Assembly (NCBI GenBank): GCA_029212365.1
Contig: JARGOC010000006.1
Span: forward strand, 121,913-185,912
Direction of reading: 5' to 3'
DNA from: Roseovarius sp.
GTDB taxonomy: Bacteria; Pseudomonadota; Alphaproteobacteria; Rhodobacterales; Rhodobacteraceae
DNA: 64,000 nt
Every line of letters begins with the position of its first letter. Position 1 is the stretch's first letter. This document shows positions 17,740 to 25,753 of the stretch, piece after piece. Both the position numbers and the translations under genes were made by a program. The notes beneath the pieces were generated by a model. That model worked only from the letters and a program-made list of their open reading frames with translations. It was not told where the DNA came from and did no database searches.

Positions 17740-18426
17740 TTATGTTTCCGACGCGCGGGTCAGCGACAGGCGCGCGGTTTCCAGGTGTTCCTTCATAATA
17801 TTGGCGGCCCGTTCAGGTTCCCGCGTGCGGATCGCATTCAGGATCTGGCGATGCTGGACATTGTAGGTATTGATGGTCTGTTGATCTAGTGTCAGGTGGC
17901 GCATTCGGGTCCAATCGTCCAACCCCCGCACATTGCCTATCCGGTCAATAATCCAGATCAATAGCCCGTTGCGGGTGGAATCGACCAGCGCGCGGTGAAA
18001 TGCTGTATCCGCTTCGGAGAATGCAATTGGGGCGTAAACACTATCTTCCATCTGGGTGCATAGGGTCTCCAGGACATCAAAATCTGCGCGCCGCCCGTGC
18101 AGCACTGCCAGCCTGCAAATATGTGGCTCCAACGCAAAGCGGGTGTCCATTAGCTCCAGCGGTGTGGCGTTCTCAATAGCTGTCCAGTCAGATTCGGCTG
18201 GTTTGTGAACCACATATGTGCCGCTTCCGGGGCGGGTTTCAACAAACCCCTCCTGTTCTAGCCTGGTCAGCGCCTTGCGGATGGTACCGCGCGCTGCGCC
18301 ATAGGTTTCGGCCAGCACCCGTTCAGGGGGCAAACGGTCATGCCGTTGCATTATCCCCTTGGAAATTTCACGGCGTATCAGCGCGGCAATGTCGGCTGCA
18401 CCCAGTTTTGGGTCAGAATCTTGCAT
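17740..18426 (-). CDS. FadR-type GntR family transcriptional regulator
   Basis: A 228-residue regulator with an N-terminal winged helix (DRLPPERVLAETYGAARGTIRKALTRLEQEGFVETRPGSGTYV) and a C-terminal all-helical FCD ligand-binding domain, whose metal/ligand positions include the FSEADTAFHRALVDSTRN and VQHRQILNAIR segments. It lies divergently from the glutamine-synthetase-like operon, with 453 bases between the starts. Local control of that operon by an amine or amino-acid ligand is a reasonable inference. A palindromic site just upstream of its own start may be an autoregulatory operator. Confidence 0.9.
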   Translation of the reverse strand: MQDSDPKLGAADIAALIRREISKGIMQRHDRLPPERVLAETYGAARGTIRKALTRLEQEGFVETRPGSGTYVVHKPAESDWTAIENATPLELMDTRFALEPHICRLAVLHGRRADFDVLETLCTQMEDSVYAPIAFSEADTAFHRALVDSTRNGLLIWIIDRIGNVRGLDDWTRMRHLTLDQQTINTYNVQHRQILNAIRTREPERAANIMKEHLETARLSLTRASET

Positions 18427-18879
18427 ATGTTGCGTTACCTAAATTGTACCAATAGTATGCCAAATATTAGGCTTTAAGTGAAACTCACCCATTATTGGAC
18501 CACAAGCGGTTGACTTTTGGTGTGCCTCTATGTCTGATGATGACAGAAACGACCCACCTAGTGCAGGGATTCGGGTAGAAATTCGCCCCCAAGCACACCG
18601 TAAGGCAGGAAGCCCCGTCAACATGGCGTATTTTGATCTCCAAAACGTCTTGGTCATGCAGGTGAGTATACTACCTGACCTTACATCTTGGAAGGCGCGG
18701 ATCAAAAATAGTGAACCAATCCTGACCAAAGTCGATGCCCCTTTTGGGTGTCAAATACATCGACCGCAGCACATATGCTCCGGGCGGCGTCGATAGAATG
18801 CACTGTGTGGAGCACGTGATTTCAACGGCTGCGAAAGGGCTCAAGACCTCAAGCGGCTTCACTAACAGGGAGTTTTACA
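18427..18879. other. Intergenic region between the GntR-type regulator and the ligase operon
   Basis: This 453-base stretch holds the divergent control regions of the regulator and the amine operon. Short open frames occur on both strands (for example 18530-18796) but none has a convincing ribosome binding site or protein-like sequence. The only element I can point to is the ATTG-TAC-CAAT palindrome at 18443. An unannotated leader or small RNA cannot be excluded. Confidence 0.5.
18443..18453. promoter_or_regulatory. Candidate GntR/FadR-family operator
   Basis: ATTG-TAC-CAAT is an inverted repeat located 17-27 bases before the start of the FadR-type regulator gene. FCD-domain regulators such as PdhR bind related ATTGGT/ACCAAT half-sites. 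The match is short, so this is tentative. Confidence 0.35.
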
Positions 18880-20358
18880 TTGGCTTTAACAGATCTTGAA
18901 AAATTCGTAGACGCGCCTGGCCGAGACGAAAAGATCAAGCAGGTTCGCCAAATGATCGACGCCAAAGGCATCGAATATTTGTACCTGCAATTTGTATCCG
19001 TAACTGGCAAGATCATGGGCAAGGGCATCCCTTCTGATCATTGGGAGCAGATCGCCAAGAAGGGTTTTCAACTGGTCTACGGGGCCACGGTCAACCTGTT
19101 CACTGATCGGGCTGGCAACTATCTGGGTTACGGCCCCGAAGCCGCCGAACTGGTGGGCATCCCGGAGCCGGAAACCTTTATGCAACTGCCTTGGGCACCC
19201 GAAATTGGCCGTTTCTATTGCACGCTGTTCCGCAACCGAGAAGAAAAAGAAAATCCCGGTGGCTACCTGACCTCGGACAGCCGGGGCAACCTGCGTCGCA
19301 TGCATGACGCGTTCAAGGAAAAGCACGGTCGCTCTTTGCGTATTGGTACCGAGCCGGAAATGATGTGGCTGAAGTTTGATGAGAACGGCAAGCCACGCGA
19401 CGGGTATTCCAAGCCATACTGCTATCACATCGACCAGTTTGAATCACTGCGCCCTGTGTCCATGCAGGTAATCCGATATGCACGCGCAATGGGTCTTGAT
19501 ATGATCCAGGGCGATCACGAGGATGCGCCGGGCCAGCTGGAACTGAACTGGATGTTTGATGATGTGCTGCGCAACGCGGACCGCCTGACTACCTACCGCC
19601 AGATTTGTGCGCAAGTGGCGCGTGAAAACGGTATTTTTGCCTGCTTCATGACCAAGCCCTTTATGGGTGTGTCGGCCTCGGGGTGTCACCACAACATGTC
19701 GCTTTGGCGCGGCGGTGAGGATGAGTTTGTCAAATGTGGCAACAATCCTGATGATCTGCCCGGCATGGCTGAAAACTACATGTACGTCAAAGGCGGTGAA
19801 AACACCTTCATGCCAGACGATGACGACCCCCAAATGCCCGGCAAGGAAGGGCTGGAAGCAATAGGCGGCGTGGTCCATCACCTGCAGGCGCTGACCGCCG
19901 TGGGCTGTTCCACCGTGAACTCGTACCGCCGCCTGTGGGATACAGGTTTTTGGGCACCGGTCTTTGCGGATTGGGGGTTCCAGAACCGCACCACGGGTCT
20001 GCGTGTCTCGGCGCCGGGCCGGTTCGAATACCGCTCGGTTGACAGTATGGTGAACCCCTATCTGATGGGTTCCACTTTGTTGGCGGCTATGGATGACGGC
20101 ATAACCAACAAGCTGGACCCCGGCGAGCCGGAAGAACGCAATATTTACGAAGCTATCAAAGCCGGCAAGCAGGTCAAGAAGCTGCCAATGTCATTGGGCG
20201 AAGCACTTGATCACCTAGAAGGTAGCGAAGTGGTGCGACGTGGTCTGCCCGGCGAGATGTACCGCCTGTTCCATGAATATAAGTATGACGAGTTTGCCCG
20301 CTTTAACGCGACCGTCACCGATTGGGATAGCGAAACCTACATGGAATGCCTGCCCTGA
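18880..20358 (+). CDS. Glutamine-synthetase-like gamma-glutamylamide ligase (GlnT/GmaS type)
   Basis: A 492-residue ATP-dependent ligase of the glutamine synthetase superfamily. Catalytic signatures are intact: GTEPEMMW, GDHEDAPGQLELNW, SASGCHHNMSLW, the NRTTGLRV segment and FEYRSVDSMVNPYL. The start is probably a TTG at 18880 with GGGAG 8 bases before it; the next ATG would remove 35 residues. It leads an operon with a split glutamate synthase, as gmaS leads mgsABC in the N-methylglutamate pathway, where GmaS joins methylamine to glutamate. It is longer than GmaS as I recall it (about 440), and the EDAPGQLELN segment differs from the EDANGQF on which GmaS primers are based. The amine substrate is therefore open, and ordinary ammonia assimilation is possible. 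Confidence 0.8.
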   Translation: MALTDLEKFVDAPGRDEKIKQVRQMIDAKGIEYLYLQFVSVTGKIMGKGIPSDHWEQIAKKGFQLVYGATVNLFTDRAGNYLGYGPEAAELVGIPEPETFMQLPWAPEIGRFYCTLFRNREEKENPGGYLTSDSRGNLRRMHDAFKEKHGRSLRIGTEPEMMWLKFDENGKPRDGYSKPYCYHIDQFESLRPVSMQVIRYARAMGLDMIQGDHEDAPGQLELNWMFDDVLRNADRLTTYRQICAQVARENGIFACFMTKPFMGVSASGCHHNMSLWRGGEDEFVKCGNNPDDLPGMAENYMYVKGGENTFMPDDDDPQMPGKEGLEAIGGVVHHLQALTAVGCSTVNSYRRLWDTGFWAPVFADWGFQNRTTGLRVSAPGRFEYRSVDSMVNPYLMGSTLLAAMDDGITNKLDPGEPEERNIYEAIKAGKQVKKLPMSLGEALDHLEGSEVVRRGLPGEMYRLFHEYKYDEFARFNATVTDWDSETYMECLP

Positions 20359-20450
20359 GGCATTCCGTTACTGGTGGCAGGGTTATTGTGGTCCTGCCGC
20401 CCCCCTTGAAGACCTGTGATCAACCTGAACCTTGGAGGAGGCGTTTCGAA

Positions 20451-21386
20451 ATGTGCGGAATTGCTGGACTGATTCATAAGGGCAAAAGCTCGAACGTCGG
20501 GGCAGAAATGACCCAAATGCTTAAAGCCCTTAAACATCGTGGGCCGGATAGTACCGGCTATGCAGTGTATGGCGAGGCAACCGAGGGGGATTTCATCCTT
20601 CGTGTCAATGTGGCCGAAGCCGAAGACATGGACAAAGGCCGTGGCATTCATCAGGTCATTGTCGAGCGGATTAGCGAAGTCGAAGCGATCCTGGCCGAAC
20701 ATGGAGCAACGGTGAAATCCAAGAAGGCCGACACCGAATATGCGCTGCGCTATGTGATCTCTCATGATGGGGACACATCCAAAATGGCCGCTCATATCGA
20801 AGAGGGCGAAGGTGTTGAGATCATGTCGATGGGCAGCGGTCTTGAGCTGATCAAAGACTTGGGCGACGCCGATGATGTGGCGGCTCTTTATGGCCTGAAC
20901 GACTTTGTCGGCACCCACGGTATTGGCCACACCCGGATGGCAACTGAATCAGATGTGGATATCCGCTCGGCGCACCCTTACTGGGCGTTTCCCTACAATG
21001 ACGTTTCGGTTGTGCATAACGGGCAGATCACCAACTACTGGATCATGCGCCGCACAATGGAGCGCAACGGCCACCGCTTTATGTCGAATTGCGACAGCGA
21101 ATTGCTGGCGGTTTACACGGCGCACAACCTGTCCAAAGGCATCAGCCTCGAAGACAGCCTGCGTCAGTCCATCCAGGAAATTGACGGCGTGTTCACCTAT
21201 CTGGTCGCCACCAAAGACCAACTGGGCATGGCCAAAGACACTATGGCGGCCAAGCCTCTGGTTCTCTACGAAAGTGATGACCTGATTGCGATGGCATCCG
21301 AAGAGGTCGCCATCCGTGCGATCCTTCCCGAGGAAATCGACACAACTGATCCCTACGACGAGGAGGTTCGGGTATGGCAAGCGTAA
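20451..21386 (+). CDS. glxB: Class II glutamine amidotransferase domain protein (GlxB / MgsA type)
   Basis: A 311-residue protein corresponding to the amidotransferase domain of glutamate synthase. It starts MCGIAGL, so Cys2 becomes the N-terminal nucleophile after methionine removal; the frame is open 35 codons upstream, but this start has a GGAGGAGG site and restores the Ntn-hydrolase active site. KHRGPDSTGYA and HTRMATESDVDIRSAHP, with VVHNGQITNYW, are the expected substrate-binding segments. In N-methylglutamate synthase this polypeptide is the A subunit, which handles the gamma-glutamyl amide. The next gene overlaps it by 13 bases. Confidence 0.85.
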   Translation: MCGIAGLIHKGKSSNVGAEMTQMLKALKHRGPDSTGYAVYGEATEGDFILRVNVAEAEDMDKGRGIHQVIVERISEVEAILAEHGATVKSKKADTEYALRYVISHDGDTSKMAAHIEEGEGVEIMSMGSGLELIKDLGDADDVAALYGLNDFVGTHGIGHTRMATESDVDIRSAHPYWAFPYNDVSVVHNGQITNYWIMRRTMERNGHRFMSNCDSELLAVYTAHNLSKGISLEDSLRQSIQEIDGVFTYLVATKDQLGMAKDTMAAKPLVLYESDDLIAMASEEVAIRAILPEEIDTTDPYDEEVRVWQA

Positions 21387-22243
21387 GTGATGCAGAACTG
21401 AAGAATATGACCCAAGACGAGCGCGCCCGCGCGCTTGGCATGACAACCGAACAGCTAACTGGCAAACAACTCTATGTGGAGTTTGACCCCGACGCAGAAG
21501 AACGGTTCACCTACCCATGGGCGCCTGAGGTCGACTTTAACAAGCGCACCGAGCTGGATTGCGACGGTAAGACCACAACCGAGGTCAACTCCTCGATCCG
21601 TGATCTGATGGCTGAGGGCTATGGCACCATTGTTCTGCATAACCCGCGTGGTATGCACTCGCTGGGTGTTGGCATTCTTAGTAAGCTGAACCTGATCATC
21701 GAAGGCTCGACCGGGTATTTTACCGTAGGTCTGTTGGATGGTCCCAATGTGCGCATCAATGGCCGTGTTGGATGGTCGTGTGGTGAAAACATGATGTCCG
21801 GAACGATCATGATTGAGAAAAACGCCGGCTCTACCTTTGGCGCGGCCATTCGTGGCGGCGATCTGGTGTGTCGTGGCTCGGTTGGGTCGCGCACGGGGAT
21901 TGACCAAAAGGGCGGCACGATCATCGTGGGTGGAGATACCGGCGCGCTCAGTGGTTTCATGATGCAACGTGGCCGTATGGTTGTGTGCGGCAACGCGGGC
22001 AAAAACCTGGGCGACAGTATGTATGACGGCACTATCTTTGTTGGTGGTGACATCAAATCGCTGGGCGTGGACGCCGTTGAAGCCGAACTCAGCGATCTGG
22101 ATAAGGCCTGGCTGACGCGCAAGCTGACGCAATATGGCGTGATGCCGGACAAAGGCGTGGACCATTTCACCAAGGTGGTCGCGGGCAAGCAGCTCTGGAA
22201 CTACGACAATCTTGAGCCCTCCGAGAAGAAACTCATTCTGTGA
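21374..22243 (+). CDS. glxC: GXGXG beta-helix subunit of a split glutamate synthase (GlxC / MgsB type)
   Basis: A 289-residue protein matching the C-terminal GXGXG domain of glutamate synthase: repeated strand-turn units such as RGGDLVCRGSVGSRTGIDQKGG, IIVGGDTGALSGFMMQ and MVVCGNAGKNLGDSMYDGTIFVGG build a right-handed beta-helix. An N-terminal extension of about 60 residues precedes it. This domain has no active site of its own and structurally supports the ammonia/amine channel between the amidotransferase and FMN parts. ATG at 21374 with a GAGGAGG site, overlapping glxB by 13 bases. A REP-like palindrome separates it from the next gene. Confidence 0.85.
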   Translation: MASVSDAELKNMTQDERARALGMTTEQLTGKQLYVEFDPDAEERFTYPWAPEVDFNKRTELDCDGKTTTEVNSSIRDLMAEGYGTIVLHNPRGMHSLGVGILSKLNLIIEGSTGYFTVGLLDGPNVRINGRVGWSCGENMMSGTIMIEKNAGSTFGAAIRGGDLVCRGSVGSRTGIDQKGGTIIVGGDTGALSGFMMQRGRMVVCGNAGKNLGDSMYDGTIFVGGDIKSLGVDAVEAELSDLDKAWLTRKLTQYGVMPDKGVDHFTKVVAGKQLWNYDNLEPSEKKLIL

Positions 22244-22245
22244 TT

Positions 22246-22300
22246 GGTGGGGTGAAACCCCACCCTACGAACACTGCGTAGGGTGGGTTTCAAACCCACC
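22246..22300. repeat. REP-like palindromic element inside the operon
   Basis: Three overlapping inverted repeats built from GGTGGG/CCCACC arms. GGTGGGGT (22246) pairs with ACCCCACC (22257); AACCCCACCCTACG (22256) pairs with CGTAGGGTGGGTTT (22277) with one mismatch; GGTGGGTTT (22282) pairs with AAACCCACC (22292). It starts three bases after the glxC stop and lies between glxC and glxD. A shorter related copy is at 23691. Confidence 0.75.
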
Positions 22301-22323
22301 ACCCAATGATAAGGACAAATCAA

Positions 22324-23688
22324 ATGGCTGACGGCGACCTGCCCAAAAAACCAGCTCTGGCGCGCGATGTGAACCGCATTGGCGACAGCTTTATCTTCCC
22401 GCCGCGGGTGATGGACGACATCCACATCAAATCCGAGCTTGGCCGATATCGGATGCGTGGGTTTTCCCTGTTCAAGAAAATCCCTCATTGGGATGATCTG
22501 ACCTTCCTGCCCGGCACGCTGACGCGCTTTGTGATCGAGGGCTACCGCGAAAAATGCGAAACCAAGACCATCATCGGCCCGCGCGCGAAAAAGCCGCTGG
22601 AGTTGGATATCCCAGTCTATATCACCGGCATGAGTTTTGGCGCTCTGTCTTACGAGGCAAAAACCGCTCTGGCCCGTGGTGCCACCATGGCCGGCACGGC
22701 GACGTGCTCGGGTGAGGGCGGAATGATCCCGGATGAGCGTCGCTATAGCTCCAAATGGTTCTACCAGTGCATTCAATCGCGCTATGGTTTCAACCCGAAC
22801 CACCTGGTTCTGGCAGATGGCTGCGAATTTTTCATTGGTCAGGGCTGTAAAGTTGGCCTTGGTGGCCACTTGATGGGCCAGAAAGTGACCGACCAGGTTG
22901 CGGAAATGCGCTCTCTTCCTGCCGGTATCGACCAACGTTCGCCAGCGCGCCACCCTGATTGGCTGGGTCCGGATGATCTGGCCCTGAAAATTCAGGAAAT
23001 CCGCGAAGCGACTGATTGGCAAATTCCAATCCAGCTGAAACTAGGTGCGTCACGCGTCTATGACGACGTTCGTATGGCCGTCAAATGCGACCCAGACAGC
23101 ATCTATATCGACGGTATGGAAGGCGGCACCGGCGCTGGCCCTCACTTGGCCACAGAAGATACCGGCGTTCCTGGCATTGCGGCCATTCGTCAGGCCCGTA
23201 AGGCCATCGACGATCTGGGCAAACGCGGGGATATCACCCTGATCTATGCGGGCGGCATCCGTAACGGTGCAGACGTGGCCAAGGCAATTGCTCTGGGGGC
23301 TGACGCCATCGCTATTGGTCACTCGGCCATGATGGCGCTGAACTGCAACAAGGACATTCCCGAGGCCAACTACCCTGAGGAAATCGGCGCAGAACCGGGC
23401 TATTGCTACAACTGCCACACGGGCCGCTGCCCGGTTGGCGTTGCCACGCAAGATCCTAAACTGCGTGCTCGCCTTGATCCTGATGCGGCAGCTGAACGCG
23501 TGTATAATTTCTTGCACACGCTGACCATCGAAGCGCAGCTGTTCGCCCGTGCTTGCGGCAAGACCTATCTCCACTCTCTGGAGCCCGAGGACCTTGGTGC
23601 ATTGACGATGGAAGCCTCGGCTATGGCTGGCGTTCCGCTTGCGGGCACCAACCACACCGTGGGCATCGAAGATTATCACCACCTGTAA
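22324..23688 (+). CDS. glxD: FMN-binding glutamate-synthase domain protein (GlxD / MgsC type)
   Basis: A 454-residue protein matching the FMN-binding TIM-barrel domain of glutamate synthase, where 2-oxoglutarate plus amine is reduced to glutamate or an N-alkylglutamate. GMSFGALSYEAKTALA, SGEGGMIPDER, SIYIDGMEGGTGAGP and YAGGIRNGADVAKAIALGADA are the conserved FMN and substrate segments. C361, C364 and C369 (GYCYNCHTGRCPVG) hold the [3Fe-4S] cluster. The ATG at 22324 (MADGDLPKK) with AAGGAC upstream is preferred over one six codons earlier. Third part of the split synthase. Confidence 0.9.
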   Translation: MADGDLPKKPALARDVNRIGDSFIFPPRVMDDIHIKSELGRYRMRGFSLFKKIPHWDDLTFLPGTLTRFVIEGYREKCETKTIIGPRAKKPLELDIPVYITGMSFGALSYEAKTALARGATMAGTATCSGEGGMIPDERRYSSKWFYQCIQSRYGFNPNHLVLADGCEFFIGQGCKVGLGGHLMGQKVTDQVAEMRSLPAGIDQRSPARHPDWLGPDDLALKIQEIREATDWQIPIQLKLGASRVYDDVRMAVKCDPDSIYIDGMEGGTGAGPHLATEDTGVPGIAAIRQARKAIDDLGKRGDITLIYAGGIRNGADVAKAIALGADAIAIGHSAMMALNCNKDIPEANYPEEIGAEPGYCYNCHTGRCPVGVATQDPKLRARLDPDAAAERVYNFLHTLTIEAQLFARACGKTYLHSLEPEDLGALTMEASAMAGVPLAGTNHTVGIEDYHHL

Positions 23689-23690
23689 TC

Positions 23691-23709
23691 GGTGGGATTC
23701 CACCCCACC
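23691..23709. repeat. Short REP-like palindrome, partial copy
   Basis: GGTGGG at 23691 pairs with CCCACC at 23704, within a sequence that resembles the first arm of the element at 22246. It starts immediately after the glxD stop codon and before the ribosome binding site of the next gene. Probably a remnant of the same repeat family. Confidence 0.55.
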
Positions 23710-23725
23710 AACGGAGGAATGCAAA

Positions 23726-24139
23726 ATGGCTGGAACACAATACCGAGGCTCAGAAATCAAAGACGTTGATCAGTTCTTGAATGACTCGGATGGTCTTGAA
23801 TCAGAACGCGAAAAAGAAATCGGTCAGCACATTGGCTATCGCTATGACGTAAACCTTGTGCCTGACTACAAACGCATCACGCCCTTCTTGTCCAAATACA
23901 TGGAAGTGATGGGCTGGGACGATCTGAACTGGCTCGAAGACGTGCATATGGGATATGAAGAAGGCGCGGCGGCTGTCTTTGACCGCAACAACAACGGTTG
24001 GGTTCGTGTGCCGGAATCGGTTGACCTGCCGGACAATCAGCAAGACCGTGACATGATTGCACGCGAATTCCTGATCAAGTTTCAGATGTCTGATCGTCAT
24101 CCGCTTGTCTCGCTTCGCAAAGCCTATATGAAGTTCTGA
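23726..24139 (+). CDS. Unknown 137-residue protein of the ligase/split-synthase operon
   Basis: I do not recognise this protein. It is soluble, acidic and rich in aromatic and charged residues, with no signal peptide, membrane segment or cysteine. Conserved-looking stretches are IGQHIGYRYDVNLVPDYKR, MGWDDLNWLEDVHMGYEEGA and DRHPLVSLRKAYMKF. The frame is open 29 codons upstream, but the ATG at 23726 has ACGGAGGA before it. Its position 37 bases after the FMN subunit and 32 before the amidase gene argues that it belongs to the pathway, perhaps as a small subunit or accessory protein of the split synthase. That is inference. Confidence 0.75.
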   Translation: MAGTQYRGSEIKDVDQFLNDSDGLESEREKEIGQHIGYRYDVNLVPDYKRITPFLSKYMEVMGWDDLNWLEDVHMGYEEGAAAVFDRNNNGWVRVPESVDLPDNQQDRDMIAREFLIKFQMSDRHPLVSLRKAYMKF

Positions 24140-24171
24140 GGTTATTTGACGACTAACAAAAGAGGTCTCTC

Positions 24172-25020
24172 GTGCCACGCCCGCTTGATATCGCCTGTCT
24201 TCAGGCACGACCCATGCCTGATTTTGTGCAGGCCCTGGACGAGGCGATGCCGCTTGCCAATGCAGCGGTCAAGGCGGGCGCGGACATTCTGTTTCTGCCC
24301 GAATATTGCAGTGGCTTGAAAACCGAAGGGTCGGCGGTAAAGCCGCCCTCGGCCCCGCAATCCAGTCACATTTTTTTGCAGGAGTTCCAAAACTTTGCGC
24401 GTGAGAAACAGGTTTGGATCAACCTCGGCTCCATCGCAGTGGATGCCCCTGACGGGCGGATTTTGAACCGCGGTTTTATGATTGATGATACAGGCAAAAT
24501 TCGTGGCCAATACGACAAGATCAACATGTTTGATATTCAGCTGTCCGAAACCGAAGTCTACCGCGAAAGCACCGCCGTTAGCCCCGGTTGTCAGGCAGTC
24601 ATTCACGACACACCGTTCGCCCTCATTGGCCATACGATCTGTTATGACCTGCGTTTTCCGGGCCTTTTTCGCAGCCTCGCCCAGGCGGGGGCTGAGATCA
24701 TTATTTGTCCGGCGGCCTTCACCAAGAAAACCGGCGAAGCACATTGGCATATCCTCAACCGGGCCCGTGCGATTGAAAACACCTGCTTCATCATTTCCCC
24801 CTGTGCCATCGGCCCTATTCCGGGAGGCGGTGAAAGCTATGGCCATTCGCTGGTGATCAACCCCTGGGGTGACGTGATTGCCGATGGCGGCACATTGCCC
24901 GGTGTTGTGCAGGCGCGTGTTGACCTTGACATGGTGGCCCAATCCGCCGCCCGCATTCCCAGTCTTTCACATGACCGCCCGTTCACCCCAGCCAACGATC
25001 CCAGCAGGAGCGATACATGA
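24172..25020 (+). CDS. Nitrilase-superfamily amidase (Nit / omega-amidase type)
   Basis: A 282-residue carbon-nitrogen hydrolase with the catalytic triad E44 (LPEYCSG), K116 (YDKINMFD) and C157 (TICYDLRFP). Length and motifs match the Nit1/Nit2 branch, whose best-known members hydrolyse deaminated glutathione or 2-oxoglutaramate. Start is GTG at 24172 with an AGAGGT site. In an operon that makes and consumes gamma-glutamyl amides, removal of a damaged or deaminated amide (2-oxoglutaramate-like) is a plausible task, but the substrate cannot be read from the sequence. Its end overlaps the next gene by ATGA. Confidence 0.85.
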   Translation: MPRPLDIACLQARPMPDFVQALDEAMPLANAAVKAGADILFLPEYCSGLKTEGSAVKPPSAPQSSHIFLQEFQNFAREKQVWINLGSIAVDAPDGRILNRGFMIDDTGKIRGQYDKINMFDIQLSETEVYRESTAVSPGCQAVIHDTPFALIGHTICYDLRFPGLFRSLAQAGAEIIICPAAFTKKTGEAHWHILNRARAIENTCFIISPCAIGPIPGGGESYGHSLVINPWGDVIADGGTLPGVVQARVDLDMVAQSAARIPSLSHDRPFTPANDPSRSDT

Positions 25021-25604
25021 GTTTGATTGCCACCCCGTTGGGCCAGAGCTTTGCGGACCACCCGCTGCGCATGAGTTTCATGAAATGGCAGTGCCGGGTG
25101 CGCCAGCTGAACATGCGCGAGTCCGAAGGCCGGCCTGATGACGCGATGATGCCGGGCGTTTATCTGGAGGGTGCGGATCAACCGCTGGGCCACATCATCA
25201 CCTTGATGAACAAATCACCCGGCCATTCGTTGACGCCAGAGTTGCAGCATATGGCCAAGAAAACCCACGACCCGGCACAGCGGCGGGCAGAGGCGCTCAG
25301 GTTTCTGTCAGCGACCTATTACCAGAAGCCCGCCGAGTTTTCCGACGTGTTGACCGCCACATTTCCTGCGGGGTCTAAGGGGGCTGTCACCATCCGGCGT
25401 GCCAAATCATGCCAGCTGGTGTTTGAGGCCTATTCCCAGCGCTTTGATCTGTCTTGCAAGGTCTGGAAACTGGCCCCGCATAATCTGCTGTATCAGGCCA
25501 CCATGGCACACAACCAGCTATTCAACCCCGGGATGCCACCAGATACAGTGGTTTTGGGGTTCGAACCGGATTGGAACAACAGCTCAAGTCGCGCGCCCAG
25601 CTAA
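25017..25604 (+). CDS. Unknown 195-residue protein coupled to the amidase gene
   Basis: I do not recognise this protein. Its ATG overlaps the amidase stop (ATGA), so the two are translationally coupled. It is soluble, without signal or membrane segments. Notable segments are HPLRMSFMKWQCRVRQLNMRE at the N-terminus, LGHIITLMNKSP, and FDLSCKVWKLAPHNLLYQATMAHNQLFN towards the C-terminus, which have the look of a conserved domain rather than filler. Last gene before tauR, so it likely ends the amine operon. Confidence 0.75.
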   Translation: MSLIATPLGQSFADHPLRMSFMKWQCRVRQLNMRESEGRPDDAMMPGVYLEGADQPLGHIITLMNKSPGHSLTPELQHMAKKTHDPAQRRAEALRFLSATYYQKPAEFSDVLTATFPAGSKGAVTIRRAKSCQLVFEAYSQRFDLSCKVWKLAPHNLLYQATMAHNQLFNPGMPPDTVVLGFEPDWNNSSSRAPS

Positions 25605-25729
25605 GTGTTTTACGCAGTCAACCCGGAATCATGCCTCATCAGGAATACGTCGGCGGGCTTCCTTTTGGCGTCTGAATTCGCTAATACCGTAATCGCATCT
25701 AAACAACGTCATGCCAGATTGCGCGCTTA

Positions 25730-25739
25730 TTAAGGCCAG
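25730..25739 (-). promoter_or_regulatory. Possible single TauR box before tauR
   Basis: Read on the minus strand this is CTGGCCTTAA, nine of ten matches to the TauR-box consensus CTGGACYTAA as I recall it. It lies 15 bases before the tauR start codon; a weak second half (CTGGCATGAC, 25708-25717) lies 22 bases away. Autoregulation is common in MocR-type regulators. Confidence 0.35.
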
Positions 25740-25753
25740 ACTACAGTTCTGCC

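Noticed and set aside
18439..18796. Short open frames in the intergenic region before the ligase operon
   Set aside because: Present on both strands, with no ribosome binding site and no protein-like composition; more likely regulatory DNA.
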